Origin: Pseudomonadales bacterium
GTDB lineage: Bacteria > Pseudomonadota > Gammaproteobacteria > Pseudomonadales > Azotimanducaceae
Direction: 5' to 3'
NCBI GenBank assembly: GCA_023300545.1
Contig: JALZVT010000050.1
Span: 1 to 62,955, forward strand
DNA length: 62,955 bases
Of this stretch, positions 7,822-17,805 are shown one piece after another (within the stretch, counting starts at the first letter, position 1; every line of letters begins with the position of its first letter). The position numbers were made by a program, and so were the translations under genes. The notes beneath the pieces are model-generated. The model worked only from the letters and a program-made list of their open reading frames with translations. It was not told the DNA's origin and did not search any database.

Positions 7822-10253
7822 CGACTCCGCCAGATATCGCGCTCGTATTGAGCAATGGTTCTGTCTGAAGAAAAATCACCCGAGCCCGCAGTATTGAGAA
7901 TACTCATGCGCGCCCAGTTATCTGGCTGATCATAAGCAAGCCCCGCTCGTTCTTGCGCATCTATATAGGTACGGAAGTCTGCGGCCAACTTCCACGGGTC
8001 ATTAGGGTCTCGAATCGAGGCGATCAACGAATCGAACAGACCTGGCTCAAACAAATTGAAATGACCACTCTCTAGCAACGCAAGCGTCGCAGCCAGGTCG
8101 GCGTCATTATCAATAATGGCCTGTGGGTCGTAACTATCGTGCAGCGCGTTAATCTCCTCCGCATCCAGCCCAAACAGAAAGAAGTTATCGCGGCCTACAC
8201 GTTCGAGAATTTCAATATTGGCGCCATCAGCGGTACCAATCGTCAGGGCGCCGTTCATCATCAACTTCATGTTGCCCGTACCAGATGCTTCTTTACCAGC
8301 CGTTGATATCTGCTCTGACAAATCTGCCGCCGGGCAAATAAGTTCCATAGCAGTGACCGAATAGTTGGGTAAAAATGCGAGCCGCAAACGATTTGAAACC
8401 TGGTGGTCGTTATTGACGCGTCGAGCCACATTGTTGATGAGCTTGACGATCAGCTTGGCTGTCACATAGCCTGGTGCTGCTTTACCCCCAATCAATACAA
8501 ACCTTGGCGAATCCAGGTTCAGTAGGTTGTCGTGGATCTGGCGATACTGATGCACCACGTGCAACACGTTCAGCAACTGACGTTTGTACTCATGAATACG
8601 CTTAACCTGCACATCGACCATCGCTGACGTATCAAAAGCAACGCCGGTGTGCTCGGTCACGTAGGCACTCAAACGTTCTTTGTTCTGCAGTTTCACAGTC
8701 CGCCAGCGATTTCGGAACTCGACGTCTTCCGCAAAAGGAACCAACCCCTGGATCTCTGAATAATCTCGCACCCAACCATCGCCAATCGCGTCGCTGATTA
8801 GTTCAGACAAACCTGGATTGCAGTGAGCTAGCCACCGACGCGGGGTCACTCCGTTGGTCTTGTTATTGAAGCGTGTCGGCCACAGATCGTGAAAATCCTT
8901 AAACAAGCCCGCACTCAGAAGGCGGCTGTGCAATTCGGCAACACCGTTAACAGAGAAGCTGCCGACTACGGCTAGGTGCGCCATCCGTACTTGACCATGT
9001 TCGCCACCATCAACAATCGATAAACGCTGCTGCATTTGCTGGTCACCAGGCCATCGATCAGATACTTCGGCCAAAAACCGAGCATTGATTTCGTAAATGA
9101 TATCCAACAACCGTGGCAACATCGTACTGAAGAGCCCCACCGACCAAACCTCAAGTGCCTCAGGCAGAAGAGTGTGGTTGGTATAAGCAAAGCAGGATGT
9201 CGTAATTTTCCATGCAGCATCCCAATCAAGGCGGTGTTCATCGAGCAACAAGCGCATCAATTCGGCGACTGAGATCGCCGGATGAGTGTCATTAAGCTGA
9301 AAGCAGTGCTTGGCAGCAAAGCATTCAAAACCACCCGACAGCTCGTCACCGTGCTGATCAGTCCAGTCTTGCAACACATCTTGCAGGCTGGCCGATGCTA
9401 GAAAATACTGCTGCTGCAGACGCAACGCCTTACCGTTTTCGCTGGAATCATTTGGGTAAAGCACCATCGTAATGTTCTCGGCTGCGTTTTTCTGCGCAAC
9501 CGACTCGGCATAGCTACCTTCGTTGAACTCACCAAGATCAAACCGGTCGGTTGCCTCCGACTTCCACAACCGTAACGTATTCACAACACCGTTTTGAAAA
9601 CCAGGGATAGGCAAATCATAAGGGACCGCGATCACATCGTGGGTATCGGTCCAACGATAGCGCTGTGCGCCGTTCTCGTCGGTATAAGACTTCGCATGGC
9701 CATAGAATTTCACGCGCCGACGACGCTCAGGCCGAGGAAATTCCCAGGGATATCCACGCAGCAACCAATGGTCCGGCCCTTCTATTTGGAAACCGTCTTC
9801 GATGGTTTGCGCAAACATACCGTATTCATAACGCAGACCGTATCCGGTTACCGGCAGATCAAGCGTCGCACAGCTGTCGAGAAAGCAGGCAGCAAGTCGG
9901 CCTAAGCCACCATTGCCCAAGCCGGCGTCAGCCTCCTCAGACTGCAAATCCTCCAGCGTAGCTCCAAAAGAATCCAAAGCCGTTGCAGTCGCCACATCCA
10001 GGTCTAGGTTCTTTACAGCATTGGTAAGCGCTCGGCCAAGCAGAAACTCCATCGACAAATAGAACACCCGCTTGCCGTCTTCCGTACGACGCTCCTCGCG
10101 AGTTACTCGCCAGTTGTCCGCAACACAGTCCCTCACCGTCATCGCAGCCGCCAGGTAGAGGTCCCAGTCTGTGCGCTCAAAGGGCGCTCGACCCAGCGTG
10201 GTTGCAAGATGTCGTTCGATCGCAAGCTGCAGAGTGTTATCAGATGTATTCAT
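7818..10253 (-). CDS. glgP: Glycogen/maltodextrin phosphorylase
   Basis: PLP-dependent GT35 enzyme that releases glucose-1-phosphate from alpha-1,4-glucan. It has 811 residues, the normal size. The N-terminal region shows YLSMEFLLGRAL and NGGLGRLAACFLDS, and the PLP-lysine motif is EASGTGNMKLMMNGALTIGT with TADGANIEI after it. VKRIHEYKRQLLN is also present. It overlaps glgX upstream and malQ downstream by 4 bases each, indicating tight translational coupling in the degradation half of the operon. Confidence 0.97.
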   Translation of the reverse strand: MNTSDNTLQLAIERHLATTLGRAPFERTDWDLYLAAAMTVRDCVADNWRVTREERRTEDGKRVFYLSMEFLLGRALTNAVKNLDLDVATATALDSFGATLEDLQSEEADAGLGNGGLGRLAACFLDSCATLDLPVTGYGLRYEYGMFAQTIEDGFQIEGPDHWLLRGYPWEFPRPERRRRVKFYGHAKSYTDENGAQRYRWTDTHDVIAVPYDLPIPGFQNGVVNTLRLWKSEATDRFDLGEFNEGSYAESVAQKNAAENITMVLYPNDSSENGKALRLQQQYFLASASLQDVLQDWTDQHGDELSGGFECFAAKHCFQLNDTHPAISVAELMRLLLDEHRLDWDAAWKITTSCFAYTNHTLLPEALEVWSVGLFSTMLPRLLDIIYEINARFLAEVSDRWPGDQQMQQRLSIVDGGEHGQVRMAHLAVVGSFSVNGVAELHSRLLSAGLFKDFHDLWPTRFNNKTNGVTPRRWLAHCNPGLSELISDAIGDGWVRDYSEIQGLVPFAEDVEFRNRWRTVKLQNKERLSAYVTEHTGVAFDTSAMVDVQVKRIHEYKRQLLNVLHVVHQYRQIHDNLLNLDSPRFVLIGGKAAPGYVTAKLIVKLINNVARRVNNDHQVSNRLRLAFLPNYSVTAMELICPAADLSEQISTAGKEASGTGNMKLMMNGALTIGTADGANIEILERVGRDNFFLFGLDAEEINALHDSYDPQAIIDNDADLAATLALLESGHFNLFEPGLFDSLIASIRDPNDPWKLAADFRTYIDAQERAGLAYDQPDNWARMSILNTAGSGDFSSDRTIAQYERDIWRSR

Positions 10254-12466
10254 TTTTCAGTCTCGGAAGGCGCTGACGCATCTAGCGCGGAGCATTGGTA
10301 AGGGTTAGATTCGGAATCGTTTCGCTGAGCATTCGGCTGGCTAAACACGTTGAGCGACGCAGCCGTCACCATCACGCCAGCATCGACAGAGTGAATTCGA
10401 GGTTTGCCGCTCGGTAGAGCGCTGTTCAGTCGCCACAACCACGCTCCTGGCAGTGGTAACGCAAAATGGCAATCCTCGGGCGACGGGTTCAAAGTAATCA
10501 GTACCAGTTCGTTCTCGGTAGACAAAATCTGTGCGAACGGCAAAGCGGTCGGGGCAGCTTCCTGCATCCAGTCTTGATCTTGCATTGGTAAACCATCGCT
10601 ACGTAGCCAGCCTACTGCGGGTCCGATATCCATGGCAGAATTGTCCATAGCAGCGGTAGCTTCCCAAGGTGTATGCACAAACCGGGTTTCTCGGAAGCTA
10701 CTCAACGAGGCGCGAATATCGATACAACGGCGGAGCAGATTCACATGGGCGCTTGTCAATGCATCCCACTGTAACCAGCCAGTGGGGTTATCCTGACAGT
10801 AGGCGTTATTGTTGCCTTTCTGCGAATTCCGCAATTCATCTCCCGCCAAGACCATGGGCGTTCCTTGCGAGAAAATCAGTGTTGCCAGCATGGCTCGGCT
10901 GCGTCGATCACGCGCGGCAAGAAGATCGGGATTGGTTGTTTCGCCCTCCTCGCCCATATTGTCGCTGAGGTTATGCGCGTGTCCGTCGCGGTTCTCTTCG
11001 CCATTAGCTGCGTTGTGCTTATCCCCATACGAAACCATATCGGCTAGCGTGAATCCGTCGTGGGCAGACAGGAAATTTATACTGGTGTTGACGCCGCGGC
11101 CGTTGTTTTCGAATAGATCACTGGAGCCATGCAAGCGCTTCCCCATTTCCGCCTGAGCACCCGCATCAGCGCGCCAGAAGCTACGTAGAGCATCGCGATA
11201 ACGGTCGTTCCACTCATGCCAAGGCGCAGCAAAACCTCCGGTTTGATAGCCGCCAGGGCCGATATCCCAGGGCTCTGCAATCAGAGTTCGACGAGAAAGG
11301 ACGGGGTCGTCGCCCATCGCTTGAAACAGTGCATGTTGCGGGTTAAAGCCCTGAGGCTCACGACCAAGACTGACGGCCAAATCAAAACGAAAACCGTCCA
11401 CTTCTAAGTCTTTAGCAAAGTAGCGTAGGCTATCGAGCGTTAGACGCTGAACCACGCTACTGTTGAAATCCAGTGTGTTCCCACAACCCGTATCATTAAT
11501 GTAGGCGTGCTTGTTCTGTGCATCGGTGCGGTAGTACGCTTGATTATCCAGACCACGATAGCAAAGCACCGGCCCATCAGCCCCACCTTCACAGGTGTGG
11601 TTATAGACAACATCCAGCAGAACCTCGATATTGGCATCGTGCAGTGCACGGACCATATTGCGAAATTGTTGTCGTGCGCAGTCGCTGCCGCGAACAGGTG
11701 CAGACGTATAGGCACTATGCGGCGTAAAGAAATTGAGTGTGTTGTAGCCCCAATAGTTTGACAAATCGCTAGCCTGCAAATGCGGCTCATCGATAAACGC
11801 GTGAACGGGCAGTAACTGCAATGAGGTCACACCTAATGCTCGCAGATGGGCGATCACCGAGGGTGCAGACGCACCACAGAACGTGCCTCTCAATGGCGCA
11901 GCCACTGCGTCGTTAAGCTTAGTCAAACCACCAACATGTGCTTCGTAAATAACGCGCATCGTACTGGCAATGCTCACACCTGCTTCAGGAGCGTCGAGAT
12001 CACTAACCACTACACTACGAGGCACATAAGCAGAATTATCTTTCGCAAATTCCGGGCTACGCACAAACCCGTTGTCGTCACTACTTGCAGTTTCTACCTG
12101 AGCAGTCACTGGCACACACAGATGATTAGCAGGGTGCCCGACGTAGCACCCAGCAAGTGCACGAGCATAAGGGTCAAGCAATAGTCGCTGCGGATTGAAG
12201 TACAGCCCTTCATCAGGCGCAAAACGTCCGTGCGCCCGAAAGCCATACTGCTGCCCAGCTTTCGCTGCCGGCAAAAAGCCATGCCAAACTCCATCTGTGC
12301 AGGCATCAAATCGCTCCGCTCCAGCAGGATTGCCAGCCTCGTCGAATAAGCATAAATCCAGAGCTTCAGCGCCACCACTGTGCACAGAAAACAGCACGCC
12401 GTCAGGCGTGCAGCGCGCGCCCAGTTCGCCAGGATCACCCGGCCCTAATAGTCGCTTTGCGCTCAT
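10250..12466 (-). CDS. glgX: Glycogen debranching enzyme (isoamylase type)
   Basis: GH13 enzyme that hydrolyses alpha-1,6 branches, acting mainly on phosphorylase-limited glycogen. The N-terminal CBM48-like domain (GARCTPDGVLFSVHS) is followed by a TIM-barrel with DVVYNHT, GFRFDLA (nucleophile Asp), IAEPWDIG (acid Glu) and FLSAHDGFTL. I prefer the ATG at 12466, giving 738 residues, because it overlaps the glgB stop as TGATG; a TTG three codons upstream (12475) is the alternative. It overlaps glgP by 4 bases. Confidence 0.95.
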   Translation of the reverse strand: MSAKRLLGPGDPGELGARCTPDGVLFSVHSGGAEALDLCLFDEAGNPAGAERFDACTDGVWHGFLPAAKAGQQYGFRAHGRFAPDEGLYFNPQRLLLDPYARALAGCYVGHPANHLCVPVTAQVETASSDDNGFVRSPEFAKDNSAYVPRSVVVSDLDAPEAGVSIASTMRVIYEAHVGGLTKLNDAVAAPLRGTFCGASAPSVIAHLRALGVTSLQLLPVHAFIDEPHLQASDLSNYWGYNTLNFFTPHSAYTSAPVRGSDCARQQFRNMVRALHDANIEVLLDVVYNHTCEGGADGPVLCYRGLDNQAYYRTDAQNKHAYINDTGCGNTLDFNSSVVQRLTLDSLRYFAKDLEVDGFRFDLAVSLGREPQGFNPQHALFQAMGDDPVLSRRTLIAEPWDIGPGGYQTGGFAAPWHEWNDRYRDALRSFWRADAGAQAEMGKRLHGSSDLFENNGRGVNTSINFLSAHDGFTLADMVSYGDKHNAANGEENRDGHAHNLSDNMGEEGETTNPDLLAARDRRSRAMLATLIFSQGTPMVLAGDELRNSQKGNNNAYCQDNPTGWLQWDALTSAHVNLLRRCIDIRASLSSFRETRFVHTPWEATAAMDNSAMDIGPAVGWLRSDGLPMQDQDWMQEAAPTALPFAQILSTENELVLITLNPSPEDCHFALPLPGAWLWRLNSALPSGKPRIHSVDAGVMVTAASLNVFSQPNAQRNDSESNPYQCSALDASAPSETEK

Positions 12467-14739
12467 CAGGAGCAAAACCTGAAGACGCTTGTTGATAGTG
12501 GCGGCAGCGTTGCCACAATCGACGCAGGAAAATCACTACAAACCACCGCTTCGCTCTCGAGCCCACTAGCATTACCAACGTCAGAACCCCCATAGCAGGC
12601 CGCATCGGTATTTAGTATTTCAGCGAAATAGCCTGCCTGCGGTACACCGACTCGATAGTTGTGGCGCACAACGGGAGTGAAGTTGCACAAAATCAGACAG
12701 AGCTCGCCATCGGGCCCTGTTCGAGCAAAAGCGATAATCGAATCTTTGGCGTTATCAACATCCAGCCATTGAAAGCTGCCAGTAACACAATCACCAAAAT
12801 GCAGTGCCGGCTCAGCACGATAGAGTGCGTTCAGATCACCAACCAGGCTTTGCAACGCTCGATGGTCATGACCTGCAAGCGCCTGCCAATTCAGCTGGGC
12901 ATCGTGGTTCCATTCTTCGGGCTGACCAAATTCACTACCCATGAATAGCAGCTTTTTACCTGGGTGCGCCCACATGTAGCCGTAATAAGCGCGAAGGTTG
13001 GCAAACTGTTGCCAACGATCACCCGGCATTCGCGACAACATCGAGCCTTTGCCGTGCACCACTTCATCATGACTGAGCGGCAACACAAAGTTCTCATCAA
13101 AGGCGTACACCATGGAGAACGTCAGAGCGGCATGATGGTGAGACCGATGAATCGGGTCTCGACCAAAATAGTCGAGAGTGTCGTTCATCCAGCCCATGTT
13201 CCATTTGTAACCAAAACCCAGGCCACCCTGATCGGCAGGCCGTGTTACGCCGTCCCACGCTGTTGATTCCTCAGCCACCATCATTGTGCCGGGACGACCG
13301 CGATGGGTACGGACATTCAGTTCGCGAATAAAATCAACAGCCTCAAGGTCTTCGCGGCCACCATGACTATTCGGCTGCCATTCGCCTTCATTACGGCTGT
13401 AGTCAAGGTAGAGCATTGACGCAACCGCATCCACGCGCAAGCCATCCACTCGATAGTGATCTAGCCAATGTTGGGCCGCGCTAAACAAAAAGCTCCGGAC
13501 CTCGTTGCGGGAATAGTTATAAATCAAGGTGCCCCAATCGGGATGTTCACGCCGCAGCGGATGGCTGTGCTCATACAAGTGCGAGCCATCAAACTCTGTA
13601 AGCCCATGAGGATCTTTAGGGAAGTGTGCAGGCACCCAATCGAGCAATACACCCAGACCACTACGATGGGCAGTTTCTACAAAGCGTTGAAAACCATCCG
13701 GCTCGCCAAATCGACTTGTTGGTGCAAACAAGCTGATCGGCTGATACCCCCAAGAGCCAGAGAAGGGGTATTCACTGATGGGCATCAGTTGCAAGTGAGT
13801 GAAATTTAACTCCAGCGCATAAGGCACCAGAGTTTGCGCAAGTTCGTCCCAGTTGAGATAGCTACCGTCCTCATGTCGGCGCCAAGATCCGAGGTGTACT
13901 TCGTAGATGCACACTGGCGCATGACGATTGTTACGAGCCTCGCGAGCAGATTCCCAGGAGTCAACGCCACTCCAAGTCATTGGCTTGGGACCAACTCGAG
14001 ATGCGTTGGCGGGCGGACGCTCAGCGGCTAGTGCAAACGGGTCAGCTTTGTCCTGACGCTGCGCAACACCCGCAGAGTCTGCTCTCGACAATACAGAAAA
14101 CTTATAGACTGCACCGGCCCTGACGCCAGGTACAAATAACTCCCAGACACCAAAGTCAGGATGGTTACGCAGCATATGGCGGCGGGCATCCCAAACGTTA
14201 AAGTCACCGATAACTGACACACAACTGGCGTTGGGTGCCCAAACGCAAAAACGCACTCCGATGACACCATCGAGAGTAATCTCATGAGCCCCCAAAAAGG
14301 CCTGGGCCGAATCGTGTTCACCGGCCGCGAAGCGCTGCATGTCCTGTGCGTAGTCACGCCGTGGATCATCCAGCATCGAGCCAAAGCGGTAAGGGTCATC
14401 CACCACATGCAGCTCATTGTTCACATCTGTAATTCGCAGACGGTAAGGCATGCAATCATTGTGGTCTGAAATAGCGCCCTCAAAGAGACCGTCCGGATGG
14501 ATTTGCATCAGCACCGCGAGAACACTGCCCGGTAGACTAGTACCGTTCGCATCTACTGCAATCACCTCAATCCGCCGCGCGGCCGGCCACAGAACGCGCA
14601 CCACTAAGCCAGACGCCGCCATATCTGCAGAGTCTTTCTTGTAAGGGTGCATTCCAAGCCAGCGACAGGGATCAAAGGCAGTCGCACTAACTAGGTCAGC
14701 AATAGCTGAGGGCGCAATTTTCAAGGGCAGTTCGCTCAC
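12466..14739 (-). CDS. glgB: 1,4-alpha-glucan branching enzyme
   Basis: GH13 enzyme that creates alpha-1,6 branches in glycogen. At 757 residues it is the long proteobacterial form with two N-terminal carbohydrate-binding modules before the barrel. Motifs seen are LGMHPYKK near the start, LLDWVPAHFPKD, GLRVDAVASMLYLDYSR (nucleophile Asp), VAEESTAW (acid Glu) and LPLSHDEVVHGK. The start is GTG. It is the first gene of the operon; the 192 bases upstream, shared with the divergent nitroreductase gene, should hold the operon promoter, but no box convinced me. Confidence 0.96.
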   Translation of the reverse strand: MSELPLKIAPSAIADLVSATAFDPCRWLGMHPYKKDSADMAASGLVVRVLWPAARRIEVIAVDANGTSLPGSVLAVLMQIHPDGLFEGAISDHNDCMPYRLRITDVNNELHVVDDPYRFGSMLDDPRRDYAQDMQRFAAGEHDSAQAFLGAHEITLDGVIGVRFCVWAPNASCVSVIGDFNVWDARRHMLRNHPDFGVWELFVPGVRAGAVYKFSVLSRADSAGVAQRQDKADPFALAAERPPANASRVGPKPMTWSGVDSWESAREARNNRHAPVCIYEVHLGSWRRHEDGSYLNWDELAQTLVPYALELNFTHLQLMPISEYPFSGSWGYQPISLFAPTSRFGEPDGFQRFVETAHRSGLGVLLDWVPAHFPKDPHGLTEFDGSHLYEHSHPLRREHPDWGTLIYNYSRNEVRSFLFSAAQHWLDHYRVDGLRVDAVASMLYLDYSRNEGEWQPNSHGGREDLEAVDFIRELNVRTHRGRPGTMMVAEESTAWDGVTRPADQGGLGFGYKWNMGWMNDTLDYFGRDPIHRSHHHAALTFSMVYAFDENFVLPLSHDEVVHGKGSMLSRMPGDRWQQFANLRAYYGYMWAHPGKKLLFMGSEFGQPEEWNHDAQLNWQALAGHDHRALQSLVGDLNALYRAEPALHFGDCVTGSFQWLDVDNAKDSIIAFARTGPDGELCLILCNFTPVVRHNYRVGVPQAGYFAEILNTDAACYGGSDVGNASGLESEAVVCSDFPASIVATLPPLSTSVFRFCS

Positions 14740-14931
14740 ACGTCCATTCGTAGCGGAAGGCTATCAATCCGAACAATTTTACCCGTGCTGTTGCCAAGGC
14801 TGGCTTCACAATTGCCAATTAGTGCGCTACTTCTCATTTTATCTGCGAAGATATAACAAAGAGGCCAATCTGCGCTCCGATGCTTGGGTTGCGGTGGCCC
14901 GCACACCCGACTATTTGGAAGATGAGGCCAC

Positions 14932-15585
14932 ATGAACGTTTCCGAGGCTGTTGCCAACCGCAAATCTATTCGCAACTTTCTAGACACTCCAGTCCAAGAC
15001 ATGCAACTCCAGACCTTGCTGGAAAAGGCCGCCCGAGCACCTTCTGGCGGTAACTTGCAGCCCTGGCACATTTACGTCGTCAATGGGGCAAGCATGCAAC
15101 GCCTGCACACTCATCTGAGTGCACAGACCGAGCGCGAGCAAGCGGCCTATCCGATCTATCCTGCAAATCTTGGCGAACCCTACCGCAGCCGTCGCTTCAA
15201 AGTGGGTGAAGATATGTACAGCCTGCTGGGTATTCCAAGAGAGGACAAAACGGCACGTTTTGCCCACCTTGCTCGCAACTACAGCTTTTTTGGCGCCCCG
15301 GCCGGCTTCTTCTGCTACGTCGACAAAACCATGGGTCCGCCACAGTGGTCAGATCTGGGCATGTTTCTGCAGACGTTCATGTTGCTCGCATCCGAAGCAG
15401 GGCTGGCAACCTGCGCTCAGGAGGCCTGGGCGACCCGCCCCAATGCGGTAACTTCGTTTGTGGGTGCGCCCAACGAGCAGATGTTGTTTTGTGGCATGGC
15501 GGTTGGCTACGCCAACCCCGAAGCGCCCGTGAACAGCCTCGTCAGTGATCGAGATCCACTGGCTAGCTGGGCGACTTTTCTCTAA
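14932..15585 (+). CDS. Nitroreductase family FMN oxidoreductase
   Basis: A 217-residue flavoprotein of the nitroreductase fold. The FMN-binding N-terminus is clear: NRKSIRNFLDTPV, then ARAPSGGNLQPWHIYVV. The C-terminal third has GLATCAQEAW and a GMAVGYANPEAP segment typical of the NfnB/PnbA-like branch. Such enzymes reduce nitro, quinone or ene substrates with NAD(P)H; the real substrate is not predictable. GAGG in GATGAGGCCACATG supports the start. It is divergent from glgB and ends 2 bases from the convergent secretin gene. It stands alone and is far from the F420 genes. Confidence 0.9.
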   Translation: MNVSEAVANRKSIRNFLDTPVQDMQLQTLLEKAARAPSGGNLQPWHIYVVNGASMQRLHTHLSAQTEREQAAYPIYPANLGEPYRSRRFKVGEDMYSLLGIPREDKTARFAHLARNYSFFGAPAGFFCYVDKTMGPPQWSDLGMFLQTFMLLASEAGLATCAQEAWATRPNAVTSFVGAPNEQMLFCGMAVGYANPEAPVNSLVSDRDPLASWATFL

Positions 15586-15587
15586 AT

Positions 15588-17309
15588 TTAGTAGCCAGCA
15601 AGCTGTTGTTCAGCCTTGATCGATGCCACCGAACGCACCCAGGGGGTTACTTCCGCCAACGCCTGGGGCACATAGCGCGCAGCCTCTTCTGCAGCCGCCT
15701 TTGAGTCGAAGAAACCGAGCAACAACGCCACGCGACTCTTGCCACCACTGAACACTTCTACGGTGCTAAGACCGTTTATTCCCGTCTCACGTAAATACTC
15801 ATCCATCGCGCTCTGGTCGCTCATCGCCATCAACTGAACCGTGTAATAACCCTCGGGAAACTCCAATGCCGGTATAACGGCTTCTAGTGCGCCCGTGGTT
15901 AGGTCACCGCCTCGCGGCACATCCCAAGTATCAACCGCAGGACTTGTGTCGCTCAACTCGCTGGCGACTGGCTTCCTAAACAATGACGGCAACGCCTTTT
16001 CTTCCTCTACCCGTCGTTCAATTGTATCTCGATCGCCCTGAACATCGAGTAGCTCTTCCTGATACCGACGCACGGGTTCACGCGAAAAAGAATCAGCATT
16101 GGTCACAATCTGCGGTCGAATCAACACGATAGTTTCGGTATTCACATTAACTCTCTCGCGATTAGTGAACAGGCGGCGCAGCAGTGGCGTGCGCCCAAGT
16201 ATCGGCACCCGCTGATAGCTTTCGTTGGCTGTATGCCTCATAAGGCCGCCAATGAACACCGTCTGGCCATCATCTACTAACAAACTGGTTTCCACTTCGG
16301 TTGTCGTCTGACTGGGAATGCCGTTTGCATCTACCGATCCGGTACTGACCTCAGGATGAATCTCCATCAGTACCCGACCGTCGGAATCAATATGTGGCGT
16401 CACTCGCAGGATCACGCCACTTTCGAGAAACTCAATACTCTCGGTAGTAACCTGATTGATTGTGGTCGTTACTTGATAGCCACGGCGATCTCCGATTATC
16501 ACTGAGGCCTCTTGATTATCCAGAGCAAGCAACTTTGGCGTCGATAGCGTACGTACTCGACCATCTTCGTTCAGCGCGGTGAGCGTTAAATCGACATTGG
16601 GGGTAAGTAACTCAAACAGCAGACCCGCTCCACCGGAACCACCAGCGCCACTTAAGTTCTGTGTACCCACGCTACCTTGACCGCCATCGCTCAAAAACAG
16701 CTTGGCCCAGTCGATGCCGTAAGAGTCTTCATCGCTGAGCGTAACTTCCAATATTTGCGCCTCGATCAACACCTGTTGCGGTTGCGTATCAACATAACGA
16801 ATCAGTTCGGCAGCACGCTCCAAAAATTCTTCTTTATCCGTAATGATCAGAAGGTTTCGCTCTGGAATAACGGTCATCTTGCCGTATTGCGACATGTGCG
16901 GCCGCAACATTTCGCCAATCTGTTCTGGGTCAGCGTAGCTAATAGAAAAACGTTCAGAGCGGGTTAAATCGCCATTCGAATACTGCCCGACCGCCCCATG
17001 ATTCATAATAAACCAAGAGCCTCGACGTTGCTCTACAGCGTAACCCGCCGCGTCAGCAATAGAGTGAATCGCATCTTCCACACTAACGTTATAGAGATTC
17101 AACGACACCTTTCCAGCAACACCTTCACCCAACAAGATATTCATACGCTGTTTGCGCGAAATCATCTCCATGGCCTCAGCAATAGAGACATCACGCAGGT
17201 TCAACGAGATCGTGTCGTCAGCAGCCACCGCCAACTGACTACCGCAGCTGATCACGAGTCCTACCAAAACCACCAAAAGGTGGGCAAATCGCCTAACCGT
17301 CTGAAACAC
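15588..17309 (-). CDS. mshL: MSHA/type IV pilus secretin with C-terminal SPOR domain
   Basis: Outer-membrane secretin pore for a pilus or type II-like machine. A signal peptide leads into a secretin N-terminal domain (DTISLNLRDVSIAEAMEMIS), an N1-like domain (YADPEQIGEMLRPH) and the secretin core (ETSLLVDDGQTVFIGGLM). From about residue 486 to the end is an apparent SPOR domain (YYTVQLMAMSDQSAMDEYL, then SRVALLLGFFDSKAAAEEA), which in other proteins binds denuded septal peptidoglycan and is not part of classical MshL. I prefer the GTG at 17309 (573 residues) because AAAAGGA lies 8 bases before it; an ATG at 17333 has no such site. Last gene of the pilus operon. Confidence 0.88.
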   Translation of the reverse strand: MFQTVRRFAHLLVVLVGLVISCGSQLAVAADDTISLNLRDVSIAEAMEMISRKQRMNILLGEGVAGKVSLNLYNVSVEDAIHSIADAAGYAVEQRRGSWFIMNHGAVGQYSNGDLTRSERFSISYADPEQIGEMLRPHMSQYGKMTVIPERNLLIITDKEEFLERAAELIRYVDTQPQQVLIEAQILEVTLSDEDSYGIDWAKLFLSDGGQGSVGTQNLSGAGGSGGAGLLFELLTPNVDLTLTALNEDGRVRTLSTPKLLALDNQEASVIIGDRRGYQVTTTINQVTTESIEFLESGVILRVTPHIDSDGRVLMEIHPEVSTGSVDANGIPSQTTTEVETSLLVDDGQTVFIGGLMRHTANESYQRVPILGRTPLLRRLFTNRERVNVNTETIVLIRPQIVTNADSFSREPVRRYQEELLDVQGDRDTIERRVEEEKALPSLFRKPVASELSDTSPAVDTWDVPRGGDLTTGALEAVIPALEFPEGYYTVQLMAMSDQSAMDEYLRETGINGLSTVEVFSGGKSRVALLLGFFDSKAAAEEAARYVPQALAEVTPWVRSVASIKAEQQLAGY

Positions 17310-17805
17310 TACGTTTATCCTTTTCAGTGTCATTCTTATCGGAAATTTCTACGCTCTTGCCATCGCTCGCAGAAAGCGCTGCCGCAACAGGTTCTGACGT
17401 TGACGAGCTCAACGGGGCCGGACTCACTTCCAGCACCACCTTTTCACCGTCACGCATAAAAACGGCGGCTGATTCAGTCACGGATATCAGTCGCATACCA
17501 AAAACCGTTTCCTCAAGGCCAACAATTTCTCCAGCAACGTTCGCAAACGAATCTGCGCCCGCGCGTAGCACACCACGTAGTTGCAACGGCAACTGACTGC
17601 TTCTTGCAGATTCGGTTGACCTCGAACCTTGTGTATCCGTCGAACTTGAGCGGGCAACGGCTGCAGCGACAACAAGCGGCTGCGCAAAAGGATTTGTTCG
17701 AACGGTCTTTTGTGGCGCGGCCGATACTGATTGGCCAACCAACAACACCCAACAGAATAGAACTAAGGCGAAGCCCATTGACCGGCTATTTATTGGCGCG
17801 CCCAC
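17293..17805 (-). CDS. MshK/PilP-like pilus assembly protein
   Basis: A 170-residue exported protein in the position of MshK/PilP, the factor linking the inner-membrane complex to the secretin. It has a hydrophobic N-terminal segment (MGFALVLFCWVLLVGQSVSA), a TNPFAQP motif as in PilP/GspC-like proteins, a small beta domain (LRGVLRAGADSFANV ... GMRLISVTESAAVF) and a low-complexity Ser/Asp/Lys-rich tail. The GTG start overlaps the upstream stop as TAGTG; an ATG nine codons in is possible. Assignment rests mainly on position and motif spacing, since sequence similarity in this family is weak. Confidence 0.72.
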   Translation of the reverse strand: MGAPINSRSMGFALVLFCWVLLVGQSVSAAPQKTVRTNPFAQPLVVAAAVARSSSTDTQGSRSTESARSSQLPLQLRGVLRAGADSFANVAGEIVGLEETVFGMRLISVTESAAVFMRDGEKVVLEVSPAPLSSSTSEPVAAALSASDGKSVEISDKNDTEKDKRSVSDG

